The notes under the pieces: model-generated
What the model was told of the DNA's origin: nothing
Seen by the model: the letters and a program-made list of their open reading frames with translations, nothing else
Database searches by the model: none
In this document: positions 8,225 through 17,178 of the stretch, piece after piece
Numbering within the stretch: the first letter of the stretch is position 1
Layout of the letters: every line of letters starts with the position of its first letter
Program-made: the position numbers and the translations under genes
Source: Paracoccus subflavus
Lineage (GTDB): Bacteria > Pseudomonadota > Alphaproteobacteria > Rhodobacterales > Rhodobacteraceae
Direction of reading: 5' to 3'
Assembly: GCF_004310345.1 (NCBI RefSeq)
Contig: NZ_SISK01000001.1
Location: forward strand, 434,001 to 498,000
Length of the DNA stretch: 64,000 nt

Positions 8225-8872
8225 ATGACGGGGGGTGCGGCTCTGGCCGATCCCCGTGTGGTGGCCGCCATGATCGGTGGCAGCGTGGTTGCGGGCGGCT
8301 GGGTCGTGACGCATCTGTTGGGGGCCGCCCGGGACAGGGCTGCCCGCGCCGAACGGGTGCGGGATGTGCAAGGCGCGCTTTATGCCGAAATCCGGGTCCA
8401 TGTCGCCACGCTGAAAAGCCAGAACCTGTCCGACTATGGCGCGCAGATGGAGGTTCTTATCGCGCAGGGCAAGGGCTTCTTTCCGGTCATCCCGACCGAA
8501 CACAACGACCGCCTGTTCAGCGCCATCGTCAACGACATTCACGTTCTGCCGTTCCGCGTGGTCGATCCGGTGGTGCGCTATTACAGCCAGCTTGCCACCA
8601 TCGGCGCCATGATCGCGGACCTTCGCAAGCTGCGTCTGGACCGGATGGACGCATCGCGCGCCGCCCGCATGTATCGCCATTACATCGAAATGAAGATCGA
8701 GGCGATCGACTTGGGGGACGAAGCGATGGCCTTTCTGCTGGCGCATCTCACGGGCGGGAACGCAGCCGTGGACGATTTGATCGAAACGCAGGAAAAAGCC
8801 CGCCTTGCGGAAACCAGGGCGGGTCTTGCGTCGTGGATCGAGACTGAACGGGCGCGTCAGCGCCGCGCATAA
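8225..8872 (+). CDS. Hypothetical membrane-anchored protein, 215 aa
   Basis: The N-terminus has one hydrophobic segment (AAMIGGSVVAGGWVVTHLLG, residues 14-33), then a predicted all-helical cytoplasmic part starting with a charged stretch (ARDRAARAERVRDVQGALYA). No catalytic motif is visible and I do not recognise a family. The ATG at 8225 follows the terminator closely, so a promoter must overlap it or leaderless-like transcription occurs. Its last 16 bases overlap, on the opposite strand, the end of a 24-codon ORF. Confidence 0.65.
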   Translation: MTGGAALADPRVVAAMIGGSVVAGGWVVTHLLGAARDRAARAERVRDVQGALYAEIRVHVATLKSQNLSDYGAQMEVLIAQGKGFFPVIPTEHNDRLFSAIVNDIHVLPFRVVDPVVRYYSQLATIGAMIADLRKLRLDRMDASRAARMYRHYIEMKIEAIDLGDEAMAFLLAHLTGGNAAVDDLIETQEKARLAETRAGLASWIETERARQRRA

Positions 8873-8931
8873 CCCGGCATCGGGCCGGTGCGGCCGGTGA
8901 CAGGGGGCGGATTGTAGGACGTCGTGTTCAT
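8857..8931 (-). CDS. Putative 24-aa small protein with ideal ribosome site
   Basis: A 24-codon ORF on the minus strand, starting MNTTSYNPPPVTG and ending MPGYARR. It is preceded by AAGGAGG at a spacing of 5-6 bases, among the best ribosome sites in the window. It has no membrane segment and is rich in Pro, Thr, Gly and Tyr. It overlaps the tail of the convergent 215-aa gene. No family is recognised. It could be a real small protein or a regulatory leader peptide, although no gene follows on this strand within 800 bases. Confidence 0.45.
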   Translation of the reverse strand: MNTTSYNPPPVTGRTGPMPGYARR

Positions 8932-8987
8932 GATGGCCTCCTTATCCTTGAGAAAAAGATAGGCGATCCGGCCCCGAATTTCAATCC

Positions 8988-9491
8988 CTAGGGCAGCAGT
9001 CCCGCCCGGCCGATTTCCTGGCGGCGTAGCGGCAGGCGGTCGATGGCGCGGCTGATTTCCCGGACATCCCACGGCAGGGGCCGACGCTGCTTGACCTGCC
9101 CGTCCTTGTCGATGATGACCAGGGAAAATCCCCGGGGATGCAGTGTCTGACGCCACGAACTGTCCGCTTGGGGATCGCTGTCGAAGATCACCACCACATC
9201 CCGTTCGGCCAGGACTTCGGCCCTGGCCTCAAGCGCCTGCATCTGCTCGCGAAAGGCCGGATCGTCCGGGGTATCGGCAAAAACCACGACCGGGCGGGCG
9301 TTCCACAGAAAATCGGCAGGATCGGATTCCGCCGCCGGCAGGATGCGCAGTTCGGGACGCCGGTCGGGTTCAGCAGGGGGCTGAGCCTTCTCGGGCAGAA
9401 CGGGCTGTGCCTCGATCCGGGGCGGCGGGGCCTCCCGAGTCGGCCCCATGGCCGCGACCGTCATTGCGAATATCAGCAATATCAACTTCAT
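8988..9491 (-). CDS. DUF4174 domain protein, exported
   Basis: 167 residues from the ATG at 9491. A short hydrophobic leader (MKLILLIFAMTVAAMG) is followed by a Pro/Glu-rich linker (about residues 17-50). The C-terminal domain (NARPVVVFADTPDDPAFREQ, then ERDVVVIFDSDP and FSLVIIDKDGQVKQRR) matches DUF4174, a thioredoxin-like fold without the CxxC. Members are periplasmic and of unknown function. Longer in-frame starts upstream would run through the opposing gene and were rejected. Confidence 0.8.
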   Translation of the reverse strand: MKLILLIFAMTVAAMGPTREAPPPRIEAQPVLPEKAQPPAEPDRRPELRILPAAESDPADFLWNARPVVVFADTPDDPAFREQMQALEARAEVLAERDVVVIFDSDPQADSSWRQTLHPRGFSLVIIDKDGQVKQRRPLPWDVREISRAIDRLPLRRQEIGRAGLLP

Positions 9492-9632
9492 CGTCACCCC
9501 ATCCTTGTTCCAGATATAGGATGCCGCCGGCCGCACAAAAGGACTGGCGGCCTGACGCGCCGCCCGCCTGGTATCCCTGCAGCAGGGCCGGCATGACATC
9601 ACGACAAGGCAGATTGCCTTGTCCGAACGGGT

Positions 9633-10484
9633 GTGAAAGCCTTGCCGCGCGGCAACGGGGCCATCTGGATGGACAGCGATCAGATCAAGCAGATCATCTG
9701 CATCAAATGGGGCACGAAGTTCGGCCCGGAATATGTCAACCGCCTGCACGGGATGATCGGGCGCAACATCACGCCGCCGTTTCGGCTGGTCTGCTTTACC
9801 GACGACGGCGCCGGACTGCATCCCGGCATCGCCGTCCGGCCGCTGCCCAAGTTCGACTACAAGGCGCCGGTGAATACCCCCGGCAAATGGCCCAAGTCCT
9901 GTTTGTGGGGGGATCTGGGGGATGTCACGGGGATGGTCCTGTTTCTGGATCTGGACGTGGTCGTCACCGGCAATCTCGACCCGTTCTTCAACTTCGGCGA
10001 TCCCGACGACACCATTCTGGGCCGCAATCCGAACACGCCGCTGGAACGGCTGGGGCAAACCTCGGTCTATCGGATGCAGGTGGGCAAGCTGATGCCCCTT
10101 CAGGACATCTTCCGGGCCGACCCGCAAGGTGTCGCGGATACCTATCGGTACGAACAGCGCTTCTTGACGCGCAACGCGCCGGGCGGGGTCAAATTCTGGC
10201 CGCGAGGCTGGCTGGCGCATTTCCGGATGCACTCGGTGCCGCCCTTCCCCCTGAATTATCTGCGCGAACCCCGCATTCCGAAAAACAGCCGCATCGTGAT
10301 CTTTGCCGGCCATTTGAACCCGCCCGATGCCATCGCCGGCCGGTGGCACGAGGACGACGTGCATCGCCCGCCGCTGGATCATTTGCGCAATACCTTTTCG
10401 GACAGGCGCCGCGAAGGCTTGTCCGGTCACCTGCGGCATTACCTGCTGCCGGCGACCTGGGTGCGGGATTTGTGGCGCGAATAG
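9633..10484 (+). CDS. Glycosyltransferase-like protein with DxD motif
   Basis: 283 residues from GTG 9633, or 271 from ATG 9669 (MDSDQIKQIICIKWGTKFG). The core reads MVLFLDLDVVVTGNLDPFF, a DxD nucleotide-sugar motif followed by hydrophobic residues as in GT-A enzymes of the GT8 type. FTDDGAGLHPGI and HFRMHSVPPFPL are other conserved-looking stretches. There is no signal peptide, so it is probably cytoplasmic or peripheral. One base separates it from the HEPN-motif gene and it forms a tight three-gene unit. The acceptor cannot be told. Confidence 0.7.
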   Translation: MKALPRGNGAIWMDSDQIKQIICIKWGTKFGPEYVNRLHGMIGRNITPPFRLVCFTDDGAGLHPGIAVRPLPKFDYKAPVNTPGKWPKSCLWGDLGDVTGMVLFLDLDVVVTGNLDPFFNFGDPDDTILGRNPNTPLERLGQTSVYRMQVGKLMPLQDIFRADPQGVADTYRYEQRFLTRNAPGGVKFWPRGWLAHFRMHSVPPFPLNYLREPRIPKNSRIVIFAGHLNPPDAIAGRWHEDDVHRPPLDHLRNTFSDRRREGLSGHLRHYLLPATWVRDLWRE

Positions 10485-10485
10485 C

Positions 10486-11007
10486 ATGACACCTCCGGTG
10501 ACCCCCATCCGCCTGCCCGACGAGATGGCGATGGCCATCGGTCACGCCGTTTCGGCCTTTGGCTTTCTGGAAGAGGCTTTGAAACGGGCAATCTTTTCCC
10601 TGACCCGTCGGGAACTGGGCGAGGATGTGGGCGACAAGGCCCTGCGCCAGTGGCTGCGGCGGATGGACGAGATCGCCGACGACACGCTGGGCACCTTGAT
10701 CGACAGCTTTGTCGCGGCCATGAAAGGCGCAGGCATCGCCGGTCCCCCTGGGCTGGCCGAGGATCTGCGCGCCATCCGCCTGTCCCGCAACCTGCTGTGC
10801 CATGCATCCTGGCGACCGGGACAAGAACCGGGCTACTGGCATCCGACGTTTGTCAACACCAAGGGCGAACGCTATCCTGACGACATGGACCCCGATGCGA
10901 TTTTCGCGATCCATGCCGCCACGCTGGCTGCGGCGGGGCACGTTCTGGACGTCATGCAGCAGACCGGCATCAACGGCGAATGGCCCAGTCCAGAAGGAAA
11001 GGACTGA
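10486..11007 (+). CDS. Helical protein with HEPN-type RNxxxH motif (173 aa)
   Basis: ATG at 10486, one base after the stop of the glycosyltransferase-like gene. The protein is predicted mostly helical. An early helix contains FGFLEEALKRAIFSLTRREL (residues 25-44) and a later one RLSRNLLCHASW, giving Arg101-Asn102-x3-His106. This fits the Rx4-6H signature of HEPN ribonucleases and toxins, with the typical polar residue after the Arg. No nucleotidyltransferase antitoxin is adjacent. Nuclease activity is an inference; structural HEPN-like members also exist. Confidence 0.6.
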   Translation: MTPPVTPIRLPDEMAMAIGHAVSAFGFLEEALKRAIFSLTRRELGEDVGDKALRQWLRRMDEIADDTLGTLIDSFVAAMKGAGIAGPPGLAEDLRAIRLSRNLLCHASWRPGQEPGYWHPTFVNTKGERYPDDMDPDAIFAIHAATLAAAGHVLDVMQQTGINGEWPSPEGKD

Positions 11008-11450
11008 TGCGCCTTACCGCCGATTATCCACCGATCTGGCTGGCGGGCTTCGGACTTGTCGGATGGCTGGCCGGAAGACTGGCTCCTCATGGGCCAGACT
11101 GGGTCGCGATCTGGGGATGGGCCATGGTCGTCGTCGGGGTGATGCTGATGGCATGGGCAGTGTGGACGCTGCACCGCGCGCGAACCACCGTGGACCCGCA
11201 CGGAAAGCCCAGCAGCCTTGTCACATCGGGCCCATTCCGGTTGTCCCGCAATCCGATCTATCTGGCCGATGCTCTGATCCTGGCGGGGCTTTGCCTGGCC
11301 TTTCGGGCGCCGCTGGCGGTCCCGCCGCTGGTTGCCGGCTTTGTGGCGGTCATCTCGATCCGCTTCATCCGCAACGAGGAACAGCGCCTGGCCCGTGCCT
11401 TTCCCGATGCCTTCAAGACCTACTGCCAGCAGACGCGGCGCTGGCTATGA
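11007..11450 (+). CDS. Isoprenylcysteine carboxyl methyltransferase-like membrane protein
   Basis: 147 residues from ATG 11007, which overlaps the previous stop by one base. It has about four membrane helices and the ICMT/PEMT-type C-terminal blocks: TSGPFRLSRNPIYLADALIL and NEEQRLARAFPDAFKTYCQQ. In this superfamily these blocks bind S-adenosylmethionine at the membrane face. Bacterial members methylate small or lipid substrates that are mostly unknown. It is the third gene of the coupled unit that begins at 9633. Confidence 0.82.
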   Translation: MRLTADYPPIWLAGFGLVGWLAGRLAPHGPDWVAIWGWAMVVVGVMLMAWAVWTLHRARTTVDPHGKPSSLVTSGPFRLSRNPIYLADALILAGLCLAFRAPLAVPPLVAGFVAVISIRFIRNEEQRLARAFPDAFKTYCQQTRRWL

Positions 11451-11523
11451 CCGCGGCCTTTCGCGCGTTGCATGACAGCGCGGGCCACGGTAACAGCGGG
11501 CAACCTTAGGACAAGAGGCCCTC

Positions 11524-12828
11524 ATGTCGTCCCCCCTTCGCCCCGATCCCCTGAGACTTGGCATCGCCGGGCTTGGCACCGTCGGGATCGGTGTCGTCAA
11601 GATCGTCCAGAAACACGCCGACTTGCTGGCCCGTCGCACCGGCCGCCCTGTGGCGATCACCGCCATCTGCGCACGGGACAGACGCAAGAACCGCGATGCC
11701 GACCTGTCCGGCTATCGCTGGGAAGACGACGCCATGGCCATTGCCACGGCCGACGACGTGGACGTGTTCGTGGAACTGGTGGGCGGCGACAGCGGCATCG
11801 CCAAGGACAGCATCGAAGCTGCTCTGAAATCGGGCAAGGACGTGGTGACGGCCAACAAGGCGCTGCTGGCGGTCCATGGGCAGGCCCTTGCCGAACTGGC
11901 CGAATCCCTGGGCCGCACCCTGCGGTTCGAGGCGGCGGTGGCCGGTGGCATCCCGGTCATCAAGACGATGACGGAATCGCTGGCCGGCAACGAGATCCGC
12001 CGCGTCATGGGCGTGATGAACGGCACCTGCAATTATATCCTGACCCGGATGGAAAGCGCCGGCCTGCCCTATGAGGCCGTGTTCGAGGAAGCCCGCCAGC
12101 TTGGATATCTCGAGGCCGATCCGACGCTGGACGTGGGCGGCATCGACGCGGGCCACAAGCTGGCGATCCTGTCGGCGATCGCCTTTGGAACCCAGGTCAA
12201 TTTCGATGCCGTGGAGATCGAGGGAATCGAGCGGGTCAGCATCGACGACATCCGCCGTGCCGCCGACATGGGCTATCGGATCAAGCTGCTGGGTGTGGCG
12301 CAGATGACTCCGCGCGGTCTGGAACAGCGCATGTCGCCCTGTCTCGTGCCCGCCGACAGCCCGTTGGGCCAATTGATGGGCGGCACCAACATGGTCGTGG
12401 TCGAGGGCGACAGCGTGGGCCAGATCGTGCTGCGCGGCGCAGGAGCGGGCGAAGGTCCGACCGCCAGCGCGGTTTTGTCTGATATCGTGGAAATCGCGCG
12501 CGGGGTTCGCCTGCCCGTGTTCGGTCAGCCTGCCGGAACCCTGAAGGCCGCCCAGCCCGCGCGGACTGCCGTTCCGGCGGCCTATTACATGCGGCTGGAC
12601 TTGCAGGACAAGCCAGGCGCCTTGGCCAAGGTGGCGACGGTCCTGGGGGATGCCGGCATTTCCATCGACCGGATGCGGCAATACGGCCAGCACAGCCCGG
12701 AAAGCGTGCCGGTCCTGGTCGTGACCCACAAGACCACGCCCGAGGCGATCGACTTTGCCATCGAGGCCCTGCCCCGCACCGGCGTCCTGGTCAGCGCCCC
12801 GGTCGAGTTGCGGATCGAGGAAGTGTAA
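11524..12828 (+). CDS. hom: Homoserine dehydrogenase
   Basis: Reduces aspartate semialdehyde to homoserine on the way to threonine, methionine and isoleucine. It has 434 residues. The N-terminal Rossmann motif is LGIAGLGTVGIGVVKIV. The catalytic core has VTANKALLAVHGQALAEL, AAVAGGIPVIKTM and GVMNGTCNYILTRM, with the substrate region LGYLEADPTLDVGGIDAGHK. The C-terminal 80 residues form an ACT domain (YYMRLDLQDKPGALAKVATV), so threonine feedback is likely. AAGAGG precedes the ATG. Confidence 0.96.
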   Translation: MSSPLRPDPLRLGIAGLGTVGIGVVKIVQKHADLLARRTGRPVAITAICARDRRKNRDADLSGYRWEDDAMAIATADDVDVFVELVGGDSGIAKDSIEAALKSGKDVVTANKALLAVHGQALAELAESLGRTLRFEAAVAGGIPVIKTMTESLAGNEIRRVMGVMNGTCNYILTRMESAGLPYEAVFEEARQLGYLEADPTLDVGGIDAGHKLAILSAIAFGTQVNFDAVEIEGIERVSIDDIRRAADMGYRIKLLGVAQMTPRGLEQRMSPCLVPADSPLGQLMGGTNMVVVEGDSVGQIVLRGAGAGEGPTASAVLSDIVEIARGVRLPVFGQPAGTLKAAQPARTAVPAAYYMRLDLQDKPGALAKVATVLGDAGISIDRMRQYGQHSPESVPVLVVTHKTTPEAIDFAIEALPRTGVLVSAPVELRIEEV

Positions 12829-12837
12829 TATCCCTTT

Positions 12838-13947
12838 TCACCGCTGCTTCAAAATGTCCTGCTGAACCGCGATATACCATCCGGCGAGTTGCGCCTTATC
12901 AGGAAAGGTCATGATCTTGCGGCTGATCGCCATGGCCCGGCGCGCCGCGCGCAGTTGCGGAAACCCCCATCGTCGACTCAGTCCATCTTTGAGAAGTTCG
13001 GCCAGCAGGCGGCGGGACATCAGCAGCGCCCATCGGCGCCGGTCGCGGTCCAAATCTGGGCTGTGCTTGCGCAGCAGATAGGCTGCATTACAGATCGACA
13101 AGACCAGTTCCTGCTCCCGGCGGATACGACTAGCCGCAACCTCATGATGATAAATACGGGCTGCAGGAGCCGTACAGATCATTCCGATCCGGCTCAGTCG
13201 ATAGGAAATGTCGAAATCCTCCCCCGGGCAATAGCTGCGGAAGGCAGATTCGAACGGCTCGCGCAAAAGGGCACTGCGGCGAACTGTCATGCGACAACCG
13301 GGCAACTGGATCGTGGGCCTCAGGTCCAAGCCCTGTGCCGCGGCCCAATCCGGCACAGGCGATCCAAAAGGTCCCTCATATGACACAAAGGTTGCCGCGC
13401 GGTTCATCAAGAACAGATGTTTCCATAAAAACATCCCAATGTGCGATCCCGCTATGGCACGAGCCCGACCGGATGCGGCGCTTCCTTCCTTTTGCGCCAC
13501 ATCATCCAACGACAACGGAGACGGTCCGTCGCCTCCCGCGATACCTAAAATCATTGCCTTTGTATCAGCTTCGTAAATGCGCATGATGATTTCAGCGCAA
13601 TCCGCATGCATCAGACTGTCGTCGTCGATCAGCATGCAAATGTCTGCATTACAGGCCGCAATAGCTGTGTTCCGCTGCACTGTCAGAGATCGTTCTGGCG
13701 CCGGAAGGTAAACCAGCGGTACGCGATCCCCGACCAGCACCCGGATCCGTTCGCGGTTAGCCTGCCAATCAGAGCTGGCGTCGACGATGACAATTTGATG
13801 CGGCGCGCGGGTTTGGGCCATGGCGCAGGTGACGCAATGTTCCAGCATGTCGATGCGATCAAGGGTGGCGACGCACAGGGCCCATGACAGCGAAGCAGTT
13901 GCATCGGCATCGGGCGGAGGAGTTAAAGAAGAGTCGGAAAATGACAT
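12838..13947 (-). CDS. Family 2 glycosyltransferase
   Basis: 369 residues from ATG 13947; a GTG 11 codons upstream is possible. The GT2 fold starts WALCVATLDRIDMLEHCV and continues HQIVIVDASSDWQANRERI. The nucleotide-sugar/metal motif is ICMLIDDDSLMHADC. A later segment, CRMTVRRSALLREPFESAFR and CPGEDFDISYRLSRIG, is the acceptor-side EDxDxxxRl block seen in GT2 enzymes. Codon choice is more AT-rich than in neighbouring genes. It stands alone between hom (convergent, 9-bp gap) and a lytic transglycosylase, so its glycan product is unknown. Confidence 0.85.
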   Translation of the reverse strand: MSFSDSSLTPPPDADATASLSWALCVATLDRIDMLEHCVTCAMAQTRAPHQIVIVDASSDWQANRERIRVLVGDRVPLVYLPAPERSLTVQRNTAIAACNADICMLIDDDSLMHADCAEIIMRIYEADTKAMILGIAGGDGPSPLSLDDVAQKEGSAASGRARAIAGSHIGMFLWKHLFLMNRAATFVSYEGPFGSPVPDWAAAQGLDLRPTIQLPGCRMTVRRSALLREPFESAFRSYCPGEDFDISYRLSRIGMICTAPAARIYHHEVAASRIRREQELVLSICNAAYLLRKHSPDLDRDRRRWALLMSRRLLAELLKDGLSRRWGFPQLRAARRAMAISRKIMTFPDKAQLAGWYIAVQQDILKQR

Positions 13948-14033
13948 ATGATAACTCGATATGCGCAAGCCTTGTGACACAGATTATTTGCACAACCATC
14001 TGTTCAACTTGGCTTTATTTATAAGAGAGAGTA

Positions 14034-14054
14034 AGGCACCACGGTGTCGTGCCT
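14034..14054 (-). terminator. Possible terminator hairpin after lytic transglycosylase gene
   Basis: AGGCAC (14034-14039) pairs with GTGCCT (14049-14054), 16 bases past the lytic transglycosylase stop. On the minus strand it is followed by TTACTCTC, which is only weakly T-rich. Plausible but not strong. Confidence 0.3.
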
Positions 14055-14069
14055 GAAAGTTGGAGTGTA

Positions 14070-14696
14070 TCAGCTTCCGGCGATGACCCGGACATAGTTG
14101 CGCGTTTCGCGATAGGGCGGGATGCCTCCGTATTTCTGCACCGCGCCAGGGCCCGCGTTATAGGCCGCAAGGGCCAGCCGCCAGTTGCCGAACTGGTTGT
14201 ACATCATTCGCAGGTACCGCGCCCCGCCCTGCAAATTCTGGGCAGGATCGTGGGGATTGACGCCCAGCTTGGCCGCCGTGCCCGGCATCAACTGCGCCAG
14301 CCCCGTGGCGCCCTTGTGCGAACGGGCACGCGGATTCCAGCCTGATTCCTGTTGCACCAGGCGCAGGAACAGATCCTCGGGGATGCCATGCTGGCGCGCG
14401 GCCTGGCGGGCCAGCGGAATGAAATCGCTGCGTCTGCCGCGATAGGCGGGGATATTGGCCGAAAGTTCGATCTCGGTCGAACTCGATCCCCGCAGGCCCT
14501 TGGGCCGCAAGCGGGCCGATTGCTGGTACTGCGTCGCCAGCCGCGAATCCATCAGGCGCGTCTGGCGGGCAAACTGTTCGGCCCGCGACTTGGATGAGCT
14601 GCCAGACAGGCGCAGCCCCTCGGCCCCGGCGGGCAGAGCGATGCCTGCGATCAGGATCGCGCACAGACCTGTCCTGACGGTTCGGAAGATGGTCAT
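14070..14696 (-). CDS. Lytic transglycosylase (SLT domain), exported
   Basis: Cuts peptidoglycan glycan strands in the periplasm to leave anhydro-muropeptides. It has 208 residues from ATG 14696, with signal peptide [19 protein letters not shown]. The linker is Ser/Arg-rich. The catalytic domain is at the C-terminus: [20 protein letters not shown] with Glu117 as catalytic acid, then [20 protein letters not shown] and the [18 protein letters not shown] block, all typical of family 1 SLT enzymes. GAGGGACGGGG precedes the ATG. Confidence 0.92.
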   Translation of the reverse strand: MTIFRTVRTGLCAILIAGIALPAGAEGLRLSGSSSKSRAEQFARQTRLMDSRLATQYQQSARLRPKGLRGSSSTEIELSANIPAYRGRRSDFIPLARQAARQHGIPEDLFLRLVQQESGWNPRARSHKGATGLAQLMPGTAAKLGVNPHDPAQNLQGGARYLRMMYNQFGNWRLALAAYNAGPGAVQKYGGIPPYRETRNYVRVIAGS

Positions 14697-14867
14697 GTCC
14701 CCGTCCCTCGTTGTTGCGGGTTTTGACGCGACTATACAGATTTCGGATCGTCTCGCCAGCATGGCTTTCCGGGCAATGCCCGATCCATCGGCAACAAAGC
14801 GCACATTTGCATCGTCCGGGGGGCTGCGCTAGAGCTTGGGCCAAGGACATTATCGCAGGAAAACGTC

Positions 14868-15365
14868 ATGGCAGGCAGCGTCAACAAGGTCATCCTGATC
14901 GGCAACCTGGGCGCCGATCCCGAAATCCGCACCTTCCAGAACGGCGGCAAGGTGGCCAGTCTGCGGATCGCCACATCGGAAAGCTGGAAGGACCGCAATT
15001 CGGGCGAACGCAAGGAACGCACCGAATGGCACAGCATCGCCATCTATTCCGAACCGCTGGTCCGGGTGGCCGAGCAGTATCTGAAGAAAGGCAGCAAGGT
15101 CTATGTCGAGGGGCAGTTGGAAACCCGCAAGTGGCAGGACCAGTCGGGCGCTGACCGCTATACGACCGAGGTGGCGCTGCGCCCGTTCCGCAGCGAACTG
15201 ACCATGCTGGACGGACGCAGCGGCGGCCCGGGCGGGGGCGGCGGTCGCGACCAGGGCGGCTATGACGATTACAGCCGCGGCGGATCGTCGGGCGGCAGCA
15301 CTCAAGGCGGCGGCAATCCAGGCGGCGGCAGCCGCAGCGATTACGACGACGAAATCCCGTTCTGA
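14868..15365 (+). CDS. ssb: Single-stranded DNA-binding protein
   Basis: Coats single-stranded DNA in replication and repair. It has 165 residues. The OB fold covers residues 1-110 ([40 protein letters not shown] and [20 protein letters not shown]). A Gly/Ser-rich low-complexity linker follows, and the conserved acidic tip DDEIPF binds partner proteins. In many alphaproteobacteria ssb sits next to uvrA; here it is convergent with aroB. Confidence 0.97.
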   Translation: MAGSVNKVILIGNLGADPEIRTFQNGGKVASLRIATSESWKDRNSGERKERTEWHSIAIYSEPLVRVAEQYLKKGSKVYVEGQLETRKWQDQSGADRYTTEVALRPFRSELTMLDGRSGGPGGGGGRDQGGYDDYSRGGSSGGSTQGGGNPGGGSRSDYDDEIPF

Positions 15366-15376
15366 AGGGGCCGGGA

Positions 15377-15399
15377 ACGCGCGCGGACTCAGCGCGCGT
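15377..15399. terminator. Hairpin between convergent ssb and aroB
   Basis: Perfect 8-bp stem ACGCGCGC/GCGCGCGT with a 7-base loop, located 12 bases after the ssb stop and overlapping the last aroB codons. There is no T-run, so this may act as a structural barrier or Rho-independent-like terminator only weakly. Confidence 0.35.
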
Positions 15400-16504
15400 C
15401 CTGCAAGACCTCCGATAACAGGCCGGCTTGCACCTCGTCGCTGACGAAGGCCTGCCCGATGCCGCGGGCCAGCACGAAACGCAACTGCCCGTCCTGGACC
15501 TTCTTGTCCTGTCCCATCAGGTCGATCAGGCGGGAATTGTCCGGCAGATCGCCGGTAATGTCGCGAATGGCGGCGGGCATTCCCATGCGCCTCAGGTGAT
15601 CGACCACCCGCGAGGGCGATTCCTGGCTGCACAGGCCCATCCGCGCCGAGAGATCAAAGGCCAGCGCACAGCCGATCGCCACGCCTTCGCCATGCAGCAG
15701 ACGGCCCGAATAGCCCGTGGCGGATTCCAGCGCGTGACCGAACGTATGGCCCAGGTTCAGCAGGGCGCGGTCGCCTTGTTCGGTTTCGTCGCGCACCACG
15801 ATATCGGCCTTCATGGCGACGCAATGGGCCACCGCCTGCTGGCGCAGGGCCGGTTCGTCGCGCAGGCGGGGACCGTTTTCATCCAGCCAGTCGAAAAAAT
15901 CCGCGTCCCCCAGAAGGCCGTATTTCGCCACCTCGCCATAGCCGGCCAGAAAATCGCGGGTCGGCAGGGTGTCCAGAACGGCAATGTCGGCCAGCACCAG
16001 CGAGGGCTGATGGAAGGCGCCGATCAGATTCTTTCCTCGCTGGCTGTTGATGCCGGTTTTCCCCCCGACGCTGCTGTCCACTTGCGCCAGCAGGGTGGTG
16101 GGGATCTGCACGAACCGCACGCCCCGGCGCAGGATGGCGGCTGCAAAGCCCACCAGATCGCCGATCACCCCGCCGCCCAGGGCCACCACCACGTCGCGCC
16201 GTTCGACCCGCTGTTCCAGCAGCCATTCGACGCAAGCCGTCAGATGCGGCCAGCTTTTCGTCGATTCGCCTGCGGGCAGCACCAGGGCCTCGGACACGAT
16301 GCCATGCACGGTCAGCGCGCCTTGTAGCCGCGGCAGATGCAGGGCGGCGACGGTGTTGTCAGTCACGATGGCCACGCGGGGGCGGCGCAGCAGGGGCGCG
16401 ATCTCGGCCCCGGCGCGGTCGATCAGCCCGGACCCGATACGCACGTCATAGGCGCGGTCGCCCAAGGGAACATGAACGGTGACGGGGTCGGAATGGCGTG
16501 TCAT
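15389..16504 (-). CDS. aroB: 3-dehydroquinate synthase
   Basis: Converts DAHP to 3-dehydroquinate, second step of the shikimate pathway, with NAD and a divalent metal. It has 371 residues from ATG 16504, which overlaps the aroK stop as ATGA. Key blocks are RRDVVVALGGGVIGDLVGFA, IPTTLLAQVDSSVGGKTGIN and LLNLGHTFGHALESATGYSG, which carry the NAD loop and the metal-binding Glu/His residues. It is the second gene of an aroK-aroB operon. Confidence 0.97.
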   Translation of the reverse strand: MTRHSDPVTVHVPLGDRAYDVRIGSGLIDRAGAEIAPLLRRPRVAIVTDNTVAALHLPRLQGALTVHGIVSEALVLPAGESTKSWPHLTACVEWLLEQRVERRDVVVALGGGVIGDLVGFAAAILRRGVRFVQIPTTLLAQVDSSVGGKTGINSQRGKNLIGAFHQPSLVLADIAVLDTLPTRDFLAGYGEVAKYGLLGDADFFDWLDENGPRLRDEPALRQQAVAHCVAMKADIVVRDETEQGDRALLNLGHTFGHALESATGYSGRLLHGEGVAIGCALAFDLSARMGLCSQESPSRVVDHLRRMGMPAAIRDITGDLPDNSRLIDLMGQDKKVQDGQLRFVLARGIGQAFVSDEVQAGLLSEVLQDAR

Positions 16505-17052
16505 GGCGTCTCGTTTGCAAGCTGGGGGTCGGCGGCATGGATGGCGTCCAGAAGCCGCGCCGCCGCGGCATCGACGCTGTCGCCGGGTCGGGCGGGAAAG
16601 GTCAGATCCGCCAGGGCATAGGTCGGATCGCGTTCGGCCAGCAGACGGGCCAGCGTTCCCTTGGGATCGGCAGTCTTCAGCAGGGGGCGCGTGCTGCGCT
16701 GGCGCACCCGATGCCACAAGGTTTCCAGGTCGCAGGCCAGCCAGACCGACAGGCCCGCCGCGCGGATTGCCGCGCGGTTGCGATCCTGCATCCATGCCCC
16801 CCCGCCGGTCGAGATGACGCGCGGCGTATCCCTGAGGATTCGTGCAATGACCTGGGCTTCGCGGTCGCGAAAGAACGCCTCGCCGTCGCGGGCAAAGATT
16901 TCCGCAATGGTCATGGCGGCGGCCGTCTCGATCTCGGTGTCGGTATCGGTAAAGGGAACGTGCAACCGCCGGGCCAGTTCGGACCCCAGCACGGTCTTGC
17001 CGGCCCCCATCATTCCGACCAGCACGATATGGCGCCTCAGGCGCTGGCGCAT
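16501..17052 (-). CDS. aroK: Shikimate kinase
   Basis: Phosphorylates shikimate with ATP. It has 183 residues from ATG 17052, preceded by GGGGGTGAC. The Walker A motif GMMGAGKT is at residues 13-20. DTDTEIETAAAMTIAEIFAR is the shikimate-binding region, FRDREAQVIARIL follows, and STGGGAWMQDRNRAAIRAAG is the GGG block. The lid Arg segment is RSTRPLLKTADPKGTLARL. An in-frame start 26 codons upstream gives a non-family extension and is rejected. It is coupled to aroB. Confidence 0.95.
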   Translation of the reverse strand: MRQRLRRHIVLVGMMGAGKTVLGSELARRLHVPFTDTDTEIETAAAMTIAEIFARDGEAFFRDREAQVIARILRDTPRVISTGGGAWMQDRNRAAIRAAGLSVWLACDLETLWHRVRQRSTRPLLKTADPKGTLARLLAERDPTYALADLTFPARPGDSVDAAAARLLDAIHAADPQLANETP

Positions 17053-17178
17053 GTCACCCCCCGTCCGTTGGGCCGACTGAATGGCGTGATCTTTTGGAAA
17101 ATGCCATATATATTCCGGCCAGGACGGCAAAAGACCGGCCCCGAGAGACGAAAAACAACGACTGACGAGGCAAATTCG

